Shown: positions 1-11,900 of the stretch, in pieces
How positions within the stretch are numbered: the first letter of the stretch is position 1
Layout of the letters: each line of letters starts with the position of its first letter
Origin: Aureococcus anophagefferens
Taxonomy: Eukaryota > Sar > Pelagophyceae > Pelagomonadales > Pelagomonadaceae
Assembly: GCF_000186865.1 (NCBI RefSeq)
Contig: NW_008705617.1
Span: forward strand, 37,853 to 63,624
Direction of reading: 5' to 3'
DNA length: 25,772 bases
The notes under the pieces: model-generated
Told to the model about the DNA's origin: nothing
Seen by the model: only the letters and a program-made list of their open reading frames with translations
Database searches by the model: none
Position numbers and translations under genes: made by a program

Positions 1-653
1 GGACGACCGATTTGACCGACGCGACGCCCCTCCCCCGGCCTGTGAGCGGCCCGGGCAGCCCCGCGCAGCAGCGTCCGCCATCGACCCGCGAGCGCCCTGC
101 CACAAGGGCTGGCCCAGAGGAGCCGAGGAAGTCGATCTGACATGTTCGGGCTGAAACCGCGTCGCGCGCGGCCGCGCGGCCACGCGCGCGTGTCGCACGT
201 CCTTCGAGCCAAGCCAGCAACTGAGCAGCCCGAGGGCACCAGACGTGTACCCCGAGCCTCCGCGCCAGCCAGCACGCTGCCCGAAGCCCAAAAAGTGCTG
301 CTCTGGCGGTCAGAGAGCATGTCGAAAAGCAGCGACTTCGCGTGCGCCTAAAAATCGAACGCAAACGGGGCTATGGTCACGGCGCACAGTTTCGGAGAGA
401 GGACGTTCCCGGCTTTCAGGCGTACTAGCCCGTGACCATAGCCCCGTTGAATGCCGCGCGGCAGCCAAATGCAAAGAGAGGCTCTCCATGCTTCTCCCCC
501 AATACTCTACTGAGAGTAGACTAGTACAGCTGTATGTTCTCGAGTTGTAGCTGCTCTAGTAGGCGGCGCCGCACCTGCGATCCCGATCGGCCGCCAGCCC
601 GGGCCCGTGGCCTTTGCTTGTTGATCTATCGTAGTGCTTGCGGCCGGTGAAGA
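1..653. other. GC-rich leading stretch, no supported gene
   Basis: This stretch is very GC-rich over its first 350 bases and then becomes more balanced. Short open frames exist on both strands, but none has a recognisable domain, and overlapping frames are expected at this base composition. The only clear structure is the 19-bp inverted repeat at 364-448 (listed separately) and a small perfect stem-loop at 503-518 (6-bp stem, 4-base loop). The promoter of the carrier gene at 654 must lie here, but I cannot point to a TATA element or initiator. The first 140 bases could be the tail of a GC-rich mobile element like the one at the other end of the window. That is only a guess from composition. 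Confidence 0.4.
364..448. repeat. Perfect 19-bp inverted repeat (hairpin)
   Basis: The arms at 364-382 and 430-448 are exact reverse complements, separated by 47 bases. A perfect 19-bp match at this spacing is very unlikely by chance. It could form a cruciform or an RNA hairpin, or be the terminal repeats of a tiny (85-bp) non-autonomous element. I see no obvious target-site duplication flanking it, so the mobile-element reading is weak. Confidence 0.75.
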
Positions 654-1706
654 ATGGTCGCGATGAAGAGAATGGTCCTAATATCGATGTTGGCAACCTG
701 TTGCACCAGCCGAGAAACACACCTGCAGATGGCGATTAGGGCTCGAGCTAATCGTTGTCCACAGTTCAGTGTGCGACGATTGCATCTTTTCACACACACG
801 ATGCGTGGAGGGGGCGTGGACCTACCGAAGTGTGTATTGAGAAGGTCACTGGAGAAAGCCTTTGCGGGCGGCTTGACCGGATCCGTTGCGGGCGTTGCGC
901 AGGTGCTGACCTTCATGTGGCTGCGAACAGCAATGAATTATCAATATCGTCATGGTGGAAACTTGCGGACAGTACTGCCCCTTCTTTGGGGTGAGGGTGG
1001 CATCCGCCGTTTATATCGTGGACTCCCATTCGCTATCGTGCAGGGACCGCTATCTCGATTTGGTTCTGCTGCTGCGAACACATTAGTGCTCGGGCTCCGT
1101 GATGCAGACTTATTTGGGTTAGGTGCATATCCTGTCTATGTGGTAACTTTTATAGGTTCCCTCCTCACCGCCATTTATCGATGTTTGATTATGCCAATTG
1201 ACACGCTCAAGACGGTGTCACAGGTGGATGGACGCGTTGGGTTCGACGCTGTTATACGGCGTGCATTCAAGCATCGCAACCCTTCGGTACTCTATACTGG
1301 CGCTTATGCAATGGCAGCTTCGACACTAGTAGGCCACTATCCTTGGTTCTTAACTTTTAACATTCTAAACAGCCTCTACCCGAAGCATGATCGGGCCTTG
1401 TACAACTCGGTCCGCCTTGTATTGATTGGCTTCTTCTCTTCTTTAGTTTCTGATGTCGCATCCAATCCTGTTCGCGTAATAAAGACCACGAAGCAGTCTT
1501 CGGTCGCTCAAATTTCAATCAACAGCGAAATGCCTAGATCGAACAGATGTGCAGGTATAGACTCTACATATGTCGAGTTGATCAAGGAGATAACCCAGAG
1601 AGATGGTCCTAGAGCCCTGTTCACTCGTGGGCTTTCCACTCGCATATTGGCAAACGGCCTCCAGTCCATCGTCTTTACAGTTATCTGGCGCGTTCTTCTT
1701 GAATAA
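654..1706 (+). CDS. Mitochondrial carrier family protein
   Basis: This single-exon ORF of 350 residues encodes a member of the mitochondrial carrier (SLC25) family, six-helix transporters of the inner mitochondrial membrane; the substrate cannot be told. Three tandem carrier repeats are visible. The PxDxxK-type signature is intact in repeat 2 (MPIDTLKT, near residue 183). It is altered in repeat 3 (NPVRVIKTTKQ), and in repeat 1 the proline position is lost (AQVLTFMWLRT). Other family-like segments are RGLPFAIVQGPLSRFG, LVGHYPWF and RGLSTRILANGLQS. This divergent subfamily is, from memory, widespread in unicellular algae and protists. The Met at 801 would give 301 residues, the usual carrier length. 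The upstream Met at 654 adds 49 residues that are rich in Arg and nearly free of acidic residues, possibly a targeting sequence. Both starts are possible. The gene is on the opposite strand to the dynein gene and converges on its 3' end. Confidence 0.85.
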   Translation: MVAMKRMVLISMLATCCTSRETHLQMAIRARANRCPQFSVRRLHLFTHTMRGGGVDLPKCVLRRSLEKAFAGGLTGSVAGVAQVLTFMWLRTAMNYQYRHGGNLRTVLPLLWGEGGIRRLYRGLPFAIVQGPLSRFGSAAANTLVLGLRDADLFGLGAYPVYVVTFIGSLLTAIYRCLIMPIDTLKTVSQVDGRVGFDAVIRRAFKHRNPSVLYTGAYAMAASTLVGHYPWFLTFNILNSLYPKHDRALYNSVRLVLIGFFSSLVSDVASNPVRVIKTTKQSSVAQISINSEMPRSNRCAGIDSTYVELIKEITQRDGPRALFTRGLSTRILANGLQSIVFTVIWRVLLE

Positions 1707-1988
1707 CGAAGACCAGATAGACCCCTGTAGCAGTTTCACGAAACAAGATTGCAGTACCACTCCGCATCACCATGTCATTTGACATTCTGTGCTCTCAACA
1801 CCTTGTTTTGACTTATGCTCTCAACTTGAGGTGGTCGTCGACCAGGAGACTCCGCTGGAAGGCTCTGGGCGCTATGAAGCTAATTTGATCGCGCCTCTAC
1901 CACGACAGAAAAACAGTGTGGGGGGGGGGGGCTTTATAGTCCAAGCACCTGCCCATTGTAACATATCCCGCCGGTGGGATGTGCTAAA
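1707..1988. other. Carrier 3' flank
   Basis: No gene is supported here. It must contain the 3' UTR and polyadenylation site of the carrier, but no canonical AATAAA hexamer is visible directly after the stop. It ends in a G12 run and the left edge of a dispersed repeat. Confidence 0.4.
1920..1931 (+). repeat. Homopolymer run of 12 G (copy 1 of 3)
   Basis: Twelve consecutive G follow a T. The same T-G12 pattern recurs at 6936-6947 and 9889-9900, always with G on this strand. Here it lies downstream of the carrier gene. Confidence 0.9.
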
Positions 1989-2242
1989 CGCCGCTTCAAC
2001 TTGGACCTCAACCTCAAACCCTGCACTTCAACAGGGACCTCAACACAGCCGCCTGCCCTTCAAAAGGGACCTCAACACCGCCGCTCACGCCTTGCGGCGG
2101 ACCTCTGACGCGCCGCCCACGCCTTAGAGTGCGCGACCCGCCCCAAGCCACGTGCCAGAAGCCCTCCAGGAGCCCCCCAGAAGCCGGAGCCCTCCAGAAG
2201 CCCTCCAGAACCCTTCTAGAACTCTTCCGCGGACCCGAAATA
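1989..2242. repeat. Dispersed repeat, copy 1 (partner at 23391-23584)
   Basis: This block is clearly related to 23391-23584 in the same orientation. Shared segments include CTTCAACTTGG, ACCTCAACACCGCC, GACGCGCCGCCCACGCCTTAG-like sequence and a common right edge at GCGGACCCGAAAT. It contains an internal tandem duplication of about 32 bp (CTTCAA..AGGGACCTCAACAC) starting at 2026 and 2058. After the shared right edge the two copies diverge completely, so this edge is probably a true element boundary. I do not recognise the family; an uncharacterised non-autonomous element is likely. Confidence 0.75.
2151..2225. repeat. Minisatellite-like CCAGAAGCCCTC array
   Basis: Imperfect tandem copies of a unit close to CCAGAAGCCCTC lie inside the dispersed repeat. 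The second copy of that repeat near 23550 has far fewer units, so the array seems to have expanded in this copy. Long open frames on both strands over this region are a by-product of the repetition. Confidence 0.6.
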
Positions 2243-2938
2243 CCCCAAATCCCTCAGGATTTTGCGATTTCAATTTCCCCCGCTGCCTCGCCCTAGTAAA
2301 CTGCCCTTTAAGCTCCCTGAAAGTCGCAAGATGCTGTTTTAAAGGCAACGAGCGCGCGATGGAGCACCACAAACGGCCGCGTTTGAACACACTGTGTGAC
2401 AGTACGTTGAAGTGCAATGAAGTCCCCGAAGCGCCGAAGCGGCGTGGATCATCGTCACCCCAAAACCAGAAACACATCGTGCCGAGCACAACGCAAATCC
2501 TCAGTTTGGTAAGGAACTAGGGTAAGCTTTGGATCTATATATTTCTTACTGGCCATGAACGCGACGAAGCGAGTGGACAGAAACTCTCTATGTGCTTTAA
2601 TCACACTCGCGTTCTGAGAGCGATATTCGCCGCTTTATCAAGAGGGGGGCGCCTTCGGCCAAGGGTACTGCCTAGCTCTTCCTACGGTATCGGACAGCCC
2701 TATGGTCGCTGTGCTTTCGGCCTTGTTTGGCGCTCTACCATGCTCGAATTAAGGCATGCAGCCATCTGGAGCCCACCGAGCAAGCAACGCCAGACGACTG
2801 CCATGATGGGCCGGATGCACATGTGGTGATGGTACTGCGCTATACATGGATGATATGACCCAAACTTCCTGAATCTGTGGCTCGTCAGCTGTGAGCACCA
2901 TTGGGCTTGCTAGGGCTACCCACAGGCAACCATCGAAA
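2243..2938. other. Intergenic stretch between repeat and dynein 3' end
   Basis: No convincing gene, RNA or repeat is seen. It contains the 3' flank of the dynein gene, which is on the minus strand with its stop at 2939. Overlapping frames on both strands at 2124-2520 are not supported by any similarity I recognise. Confidence 0.4.
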
Positions 2939-5900
2939 TCAGATATGTTCGTCCGTACTCAACAGCAAGGCAACCCCGGCAACAACCCATTTTAGAGCGG
3001 CCTCTTTGGTATCCAATGTCGCAAGGAATACATATGTAGGACCACGGAAGCTGGTAGAGTAGCAGGGGCAATTGTATATATCAGGTCTCAGGTATCCAAT
3101 CGAAGTTGGTTCCCAATTCAGTTCAACGGAGACCGCCTTGATATACAACACTGGCATTTTGGGCAGAAGTTCTTTGGAGCGGCTCTCTACAATTACACCA
3201 GCACATTCAACGCCAGAGACAGACTTAACATGGCCCGCCGAGCTTGCTTCATCGACGGGCATCCATCGAGCGCCTTGCATGTACAGGCCATGGATAAAAG
3301 CCCCGTCAGGTGGTCTCTTGTCCACGAGGACCTCCAGATCATCTGGGCGGCGGTATGTCGTAACATTTGTTTCCGTCGTCATGTTGTCGAGTGGAAGATT
3401 CTTCTTCCGAGCAACTACCTGCTGTATCGCAGTCAGAAAGGCAGTGGGGTTGAACAGGGCCAGCCACAAAGAAGTGGGCAATTCAAGCTTTGCCTCCCAA
3501 GTGACGAGTTGTTCTATACGTTGCTCCAAGTCATGAAACCAGTGTTGTAGGTTTTTCCTGCTTGGCCAGGCAAGCTTCTCCCACGATGCCAAATGAAATG
3601 GATTGCGCCCAGGCACTTCATTCAGAGATAGGGCGGAGGCCAGGTCTTCCATCTGCTGGGACATGTTCAGCTGTCCGTTTAGTCCCTTGCGCAGCTCGCC
3701 AAGGCTGCGTGCAATTTCTTCTACAAGACTGTTCATCCGCACCACTTCCTGCGTAGCGACGACGACATACGGAGCCAGAGGCTCGGTCAAGAGCGGCTTT
3801 GCCTTGTCTTGAACGGATGGCAAATTAAACCGACCCGGTAGTCTCTGCTCTAGCGAATCTAGGACCTCTCCCACACCACCACCATTCTCACCGCGGTTGT
3901 CGACGGTAGCGGCCCCACCTTGACGCAGGCGCAGCACTATCCCCAAAATACTCTCGGCAGTGGAAGTCAGGTATCCAATTTCTGCATTTGGGTGCAGCCC
4001 AAAAAGGACGGGAGTCTCAGAGGGTAGTGACTGGTCTATGTGGGCAACATAACCCTGATGATCTAATGTTCCACTGGCAGAGGGGAATCCTGGCGCAAGT
4101 TCCGCCCCGGGCTTGAGTAATTGTTCGTTGAACAGCGCAGACAAGTAGGAAACGTTCGTCCGGCGATCCCAGAAGTCGGTTATGTGACCGCCGTACATAA
4201 TTTCGCCGAAAATGTATCGAAGATCATCCCATGGCACTGAGACACCCCGTCCGTCACTCCCTTCCGGTGCTTTGTCCATGTAACTGGTCAGCACATTGGC
4301 ACAAATCTTAAGATCACCTGTATTGAAACCATATGAACGGCTCCAGCCCTGTTGTCCAAATCTGCGACGGCCAAGAATAAGAGCATGGAAAAAACTAAGC
4401 CCAAACAAGCATCGACGGAACTCGGCTGTGTGGTGGCATGCATCAAGTTGGTCTTGAGAAAAGCATGCCCACGCACGCTGCAAATTTGACTTGAGATCTG
4501 CCGGGGCCTCATTAGCAACTTTGATGCAGGTTTGCAACAGGCTCTCGGGGAGATTAGAAAGATGCGGAAGTGGGGGAGGTTCTGCGCTGAGGAAGCAGCG
4601 GAAATTCATGGCGGCCGTCTCACTTGCAAGCTCGAGTTTACGTTCCAGCTTTGGTAGCCACGACTCCATCAACTGTATATTTTGAAGCATAACCCAGCCG
4701 CCCTGTCTCGCCATTCGATCAAGTGTTGCTTCTGCGGGAGTTTCTTGACCTTGACCCATGGAAATATTGCTCAGTGTGCCTTTTTGAACGCTTATGTCGA
4801 AGCCAAATCCGAGTGACTCTACCCAGGGAGTTGGGTCAACACCTGGGAACAACACAAAGAAAATAGGCGTTGACGCTGAACTTTCCATATATGCGCTTAG
4901 CATGTTAAACGCTTGAGGCTGCGAGAAGGAAGGACCAAGCTGATTTGCTACGTAGGCTCGAAGTGCTGCGGGTATTCTGTCGGTTCGCATGGCGCGAAGT
5001 ATGAGAAGGCGCGCCAAACCAGACAGCGATTTCAAGTTTCCCGGGAATGGTTGCGTTTCAGGTTCTGAGTGCTCATACCAGTCGTGCCACTCGTCAGGTT
5101 CACTGTTCACCTGGTCTCCCAGGTCTGCAAGTGCATCCAGACCAAGACCGTCTGCGGCTCCATCTTCAAGCCCCTTTAATTGTGCCCAGATTCTTTCAGG
5201 AAGCCAAGCTGCGACGTCTTCCGCCATACCTGCGGGTTCTAGAGCCTCTTTGGGAGAAAGCAAGCGAAGTAGCTGAGCCGTGTTCAGGTTCCCCGATGTG
5301 TCCGCCACCGCAAATGCAAGAAGCGTGGCCACTGTGAGTTGGTCGCGAGCAAAGACTCCACGCTCGATGTATCTAAAAAGGACGGTAGTAATAGAAATCG
5401 CAAGACTCGCACAGCGCTTCTCGAATTCATCCGGAGAGAGGTCGTTCTTTTCTTCAATGTTTTTCTTTTGCAGCATTTGAGTGCTCAGCGCGAGAAGATC
5501 TTGCTGCCCTGCTAAGGAGGACTGTCGAAGTAAATCTTCGTTCCAATTGAATCTTTGCATCTGGATTATCTTCGTAGTCGCGGCCTTGAGCTTGGAAAGC
5601 ATGGTCTTAGGCTTTTTTGCCACTTTCGCTTTCCGCTCAGCTTCGTGAACAAGCTCGATGCCGTGCTGAAACATCACAACAAATGCATTCAAACTGTAGA
5701 TGTAATACCTATGACAGGTGGGGTGATCGGGCGACCGAGGTTCTGCGACAAAGGTAGCTCAGCCAAGCACGTATGGATGCGATGCAAGGAGTTCATTAAA
5801 AAGAAAATTGTGGCTCCACGCTTGGCAACCCCACGGTAGCGCTCGGCCGTCTCATTTATAGACGTAGTTATCTGTTTCCCTTCTTCGAGCCGTGCGGATG

Positions 5901-8900
5901 CATCCAAACTTTGCTGTTTGGCACTTTCCAGGCCTTCAATGAGTGCGCGGTCTTCGGTAATATCGCCCTCCGCTGTGCTCAACTTGACAAGAATATCGTC
6001 TTCGAGCTGTTTGATTCTGACCTTAAACTCATTTCCCTGGTGTATTACCGCTGCCTTTCTAGCAGCAAGATCAGGTCGCTCCTTGCGGATCACGAGGCTT
6101 AACAACTGATCTTCGAGCCCAAGAGGGGTCACAGTAAAGTTTACGAGAGTCAATTCGGCTTGTAGCTCCGGGGGATAGTGCCTGGATGCAACTATTTATT
6201 TAATTAGGAGCAACACATGAGTTACAAAGCTGCAACCCTAACTAGCGTACACTGGTTTGTCACGGATTTGAGAGTTTCGTGTGAAGAATAAGTCGAAAGC
6301 CCTGAGTATACTCAGTTTCATCATCTCCAAGGGCAATGAACTCGCGGCCACTTTTCTTGAGTACGGCCCTTTGTAATACCGGCAACAGGACGGCATCTAC
6401 GCGCTCCCCCATATTCTCGATGAGAACTGATGTTCCTCCCGCCATGGCTGCACGTAGGCCAGGCAAAAGCTCAGACTGGCCGAGCCGCTGCACGCGCAAA
6501 CGACCGACCTCGCGTGTCTTGATCCACGCAACCCCCTGGAGTTGCGGGTCGATCATGAGCGGCCAGCGCTTAGAGCTCGTCACTATCGCGCCATTTTCCG
6601 ACGACACAGGATCACGAGGTAGCCCTTCCGTGTTCCATCCTGCTACCTCTGCTTCCGCTGCAATGAGCGTCACGACAGTAGTCGTAGTATCGAGCTGGCG
6701 CATGGGCACAGCTCCCCCGGCGACAGCTGACCGAAGATACGGCGTCCAGGATTCTTCTAGGAGCGCGTTGCGAAATGCCTTATTGAACGGACCACCTAAG
6801 TCGAGTGCTATGAATATACGTGGACATTGTCATGTCTAAGTGCAAATTTTGTCCATCGCACTGCGTTTCGCAATACCTAAGCTCAATTGCGGGTGCACAT
6901 GTTGTGTATGCCCCGTCAGATGCTCAGGGAAGGGTGGGGGGGGGGGGATTTCAACTTAGACGCTTGGAAATACGAAATGAACGCGGCAGCCACCAATGCA
7001 TCTCCGACAAGAGGCTCTTGCTCGAATCGAAGGCGCTCAACCCCATTTACCCACCTCACTTCTTCAGACCCAAGCGCATTGATCAGGCGCTGTGCCAATT
7101 CCAATTTGAGTTGGCCTCGCTCGGCAGTGTCCACTGCCTCTCGCTTGTCGGTCTCTGCTTGCTCATACTCCGCCGTTAGCTGGTCAAGCTGCGCCTGAAG
7201 CTCATCGACTCGTTCCCGCACAACGGCAAGCTCCGCATTTGCGCTCTCCAATTGCCGAGTCGATTCTACAACCTTCGTGCGCTTTGGTTCGACATCAAGC
7301 CAGATATCGTAGTAGGTGACTATGTTTTTTACCCAACCTACAAGACCAGCAGCTGCTGAGTTCTTTTTGTTCATGGCTTCTTCATTGAAGTGCTCCAGTA
7401 AAAGATATGGCCGTACTTCCTGAAAATTGACCTTGGGAACACAATCCTGGTCTATTAGACTCTTAAATTTCTTGAGCTCGTCAAGAAGTCCATTGACATT
7501 GCCAAGCAATGATTTTTTGCATGCGTCCCAGCTTCGGTCTTTGTCCTTGACTTTCCCGCTACGTTGCACCAGCACGCTCTGGTTGATTCCAGCGAGTAAG
7601 ACGCAGACAGCGCTGAACACGTCGCCAACACCCTTGGGCGGCGTCGCCATTGTCTTACAACTGCCGAGGTCTCTTCGATCCAACGTATCAAGCGCAGCAG
7701 TCGCCGCTTGGATTGCCGGTTCTGCCGCAACCAAATCACGTTCCGCGTCTTCATTTTGACGTTGCACCTCAGCTTGAATTGTTGCTACCTTGCCGGCTTC
7801 TTCATTCGCCTTATCAGTCTCACGCTCAACGACCATCTTCTCTGATGCGACTCGAGCCGCAATTGCTTCGCTGTGTTCGCGTTTCTCATCAGCGGCCTGG
7901 ACCATGATTGTAAGTTCTTGCTCAAGAGTGCCAACAGCAGAAGCCGCATCCCTTAGGCGCGAGATGCCGTTCTCGAGGCGCACGGTTGCAGTCGTGTTTT
8001 CTTCACGTCGACGATGGAGTAAAGTCTGATAAAGTCCGAGCATCTCGAGATAGCTCTTCGGTGTCAAATACACGAACCTTCCCTCCTCTAGCTGGTAGCG
8101 AGCAGCAGCTTGGCTTGCCATCTCGAAACTCAAAGGCATGAATTTCTCAATAGCGGCACGCAGTACCGGGGACTTGAACTCTATCTCGGAGAGTTGCTTT
8201 TCTGCGACTGATTCCAGAGCGTCGGTTGGCCACGGCTGGAACCAGTCAATTGTCGTGCAGTTCACCAGGGCGGGAAATCGCTTTGCATACGTTCCAAAAT
8301 CAGGACCCACGGGCGAGAAGCAGATCACCACATGGAGATTTGCACGAACTTGTGCGAGAAAAAATTGCCAGCAGGCTGCCGCGTCTGTTGAAACGCCAGC
8401 CGCCTTCGCCTTTCCTTCGACAAGCGACGAAACATTGTCTCTCTCGTCTTTGCTGTACAGCTCAGGGATATTTCCCGATGCGAGGAGGTCATTGAGGTAG
8501 ACGAGAAACCTTTCGTTTGTCACCTGCGAATCAGTGAACAGAAACACTACGCCCTCCTGCTTGATGCCTGCACGCGCAAACATATTCTGCAGGTCCATTT
8601 TGAATTCCCCGAGGCCATAAGTCGATGTGATACAAATGCGCATCAGCACATGGTTACATACATGCGCCGCGAGACGAGCAAGACTCTGCTTGCCGCTACC
8701 ACCCACGCCAACGAGCAGAGCATGTCCCGCAGGCTGGAGTACCACACGCGTGATGCGGGCCACGTGCAAAAGAGCATCTCGAAACAGGACCAGGTCCATC
8801 GTAGGATGAAATTCATTGTATTCGTTCAGGGCGCGTTCGAAGCAGTTACGCAAGACTTTCGTGTCCTCTACCATTCCGTAGGCCGGTTCGTCAAGAGTCG

Positions 8901-11900
8901 CACTATCTCTGACGTGACAAAAGCAAAGTGGTGTAGAACCGAGAGCAGCCGCCTGCTCGCCAAAGAAATGAGCCGTTCCGATAGTCGGAAACGCTTTTTT
9001 GGCTGATGTCTGGAGGATATATTTGAATCGCGAGAGGTCAGCTTCGCAAACAAGTCGATCGCCGTATGTACGTTCAGATTCATGAACCCACAAGAACACG
9101 AGTCGTTCAGGCATGTCAAACTGGGCAACTTGAGGACGCGCGAGGAGCAGACCTCGAAACACGCTTGCCAGATGTCGCCTGTGTCATCGCATGACGTTAG
9201 AATAAAGAAGCTCGATGGCGATAACGACTTTTTGGTTTAATTCAATAGAAGACTACACGAGAATGTACGCAGATTCGCACACGTTGAACCTGTGAATGAT
9301 AGACTTACAAACGCGTGGGGTCACGACAGTTGGACGAGGCGACAGTACTCATAGTGAAAATTTTTTGCAGTTTTCCGAAAGCTGTCGTGAACCTCTTTTT
9401 GAACAGCAAGCGCCCCCTTAATGAGATTTGACGCCAAATTACAAACGGCAGCGGGAAATCCTTCGTTCTTCAAATGACCATCCAAGAATGTTTGGAATAT
9501 TGTCAAAAGGCTCGTCGCACTGGGCATGCCCACTGCGAACGTTGAAAAGTGTCGCTGGAGCCTTGGGTTGACCAGAAACGAACCAGCTGTTGGGTTCATA
9601 CACGCAACGTATTGGCAATCGACGACAGTTTTCAGGGTGAGCTTGTTTGGGTCGTACCAGCTGGCATAGTCAAGGTGCTGGCGCATCAAAGCAATCGCGG
9701 ACTGCGTGTCGTACTTGTCGAGCTGCCTGTTTTTTGAATCACAATATATTCTTGCCCGCTATGTTTGGCATTTGACTGCTAGCTTCATATATAAGGTAAA
9801 CAAGCAGAACCACACCAGATGACAAGTAAACACTCTTTTTTCTCGTCGAACAAGCTACTTACGGCAAATTCAAATCATCTGCGCGCGTGGGGGGGGGGGG
9901 CTTGTAACAATTAGATTTTCGGTCGGGAACGCACCGATGAAGTAAATGAGGCGTGTTGAACCTGGAGGCCCGAAGGTCGACCCAGTGCGCTTTTGCAGGG
10001 GTGCTTCCAGCGAACCGAGCAAAACAGTTGCGGTACTGTAATAGTTTAAATTGATGCCAATACTAATGAACTCAGCGGGGGGGAGCTCACGTAGCATCCC
10101 GGCAATAAGCTGGGTCTTGCCAGTGCCTATCATGCAAGGAATCTTTGTATACACGAGGAATTGCAGGCTAAAGGGTTGGATTAGGATGCAAGGCGCGGCC
10201 TGCAATATCGCAGTGCTATCTAAAAGGACCACTAGGGCCTGCAAGCAAGATCGGCCGACGTCGGCGCACGAGCAAGTCCATCCAGTGGGATATACTTGCT
10301 GTTTCAGTAGTAGGTACCGTCACTTGGTCCATTTTCATGATTCGGGAGTCGAACTCGACAGTGTGAAACGAAGGGCTTTGGCGCCAAGGTTCGAACTTGT
10401 TCGAGGCCGGTTCGAGCCAGTAGTCAAAGACTGTGTCTCGCGTCGGGAGCCGGACTTGCTTAAACTGACTCTTCCACCAGTCGCTGAAAAGTTTCTTGTT
10501 ATCGGACCCGTCATCTGTCATAGTTAGAGCGGAGCCGAACGCCCACACAGCGCAGAAAACAAATGTCGTTTCTAATTTGAACTTGTCATTGGCAATCTCA
10601 GAAACTACTACCCCTTCCAACATCTGCAGAAGCCCGGATATTAGCGCCATATCTTCAACGGGCACGACAGCTTTAACATTCTGATGCAAATATTCCAAGG
10701 TGACACGCACATATTTTTGAAAGAGCTCAGTAATGACCTATGTGGCGGGGCAATCCTCAACCTCGGGGGCCCATTCACCTCTAGAGGCATGTGCTTTTTT
10801 TGCGCGCTCCGAGACTTGCCGCCTTACTTTGATCCGAGTATACTTCTTCGGGCTGCGATTGTACCCATGAGGCAATTATGGAGTGCCACAAACTGCCGTC
10901 GTCGGTGCTAATGTAGATGATTCCCGCACGACTAACCGTCGCTGGTGTGGCAAAGCGAAGATCTCGGATCTCAAAGAGCATGCGCATGTGCGGCTTCAAG
11001 GGGATGCGCTCATTCGAGGCCAGGGTGAGCATTTTGTTGTCATCCATAACCTGAGCAGGCTTGCTTGTTTAGCCGCTTTCTTTGCTGGGCGGATGTTGAA
11101 TAGACCTTTACCATAGCTGGAAACATGAAGCAGACACTGTAACTTGCTGAGTTCATGGACTCAATCCAATTAGCATCGAGATCGCCTACGAAAGCCGAGG
11201 CAGTCTCGCGGCGCGTCAAAATGGGGATGGGCAAACATCCGGCAATGGGAAATCTGCAGGCGGAGACCAAAAGGATAGTGAAACAGGATTCAATTTTAAA
11301 TCGCGATGAATCGAATAAGGCGACAATAGTGGCAAAAAGCTTGCAAGCAAATTAATTTGGAAGGACACGCAGCAACGCACCATCGAGAACTATCCTAAGA
11401 AGGTCAAGGAGAGCTTATGTGAGAAAGGAGCTGGCGGGAGGCTCACGTACCATTTGGGCTTGTCATCTTCTATTTGGCCGAGGTCTCGCATGATCGAGCT
11501 CAGGAGACCGTCTTTCCACTCACGTGATTGGAGTGCAATGTGACCATATAAATCTTCAGTGGGCAGCACTTTGGGATTTAGGTGGGCGACCCGAACTTTG
11601 CGCTGTGGATCCTTGTTGCCTCGTGCGCGGGACAGCGTCTTCCAACATGTTGACTTTCCAGCACCTGCCGGTCCCATGACAAAAACGCAGTGTCTAATCG
11701 CCAAGAGCTCATCGAGTTGTGCAACTTTGAGCGTGAATTGTTGGTCAGGCCAAAGACCGGAATCTTCGGTGGCTTTTATAATGCATCGGGTGAGACTTAC
11801 ATCCACCACTCTTGGAGGATCTACACCAGGGAATAGGTCATTCAGCAAGCCTACAGCATGCCTTGGTCCGGGATTTTATCATCGTTATTCAACCCACCAA

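Noticed and set aside
142..550. Short plus-strand frames of 69 and 101 residues
   Set aside because: Arg/Pro-rich products of GC-rich DNA without domains; one runs through the 19-bp inverted repeat.
2124..2520. Paired ~120-residue frames on opposite strands
   Set aside because: They cover the dispersed repeat and its CCAGAAGCCCTC array; the openness comes from repeat composition.
11148..11446. Apparent loss of the AAA2 Walker B aspartate in the dynein (Val in FVGD)
   Set aside because: It arises only if the 14-nt microexon at 11381-11394 is missed; including it restores WIVLDGD with proper GT-AG borders.
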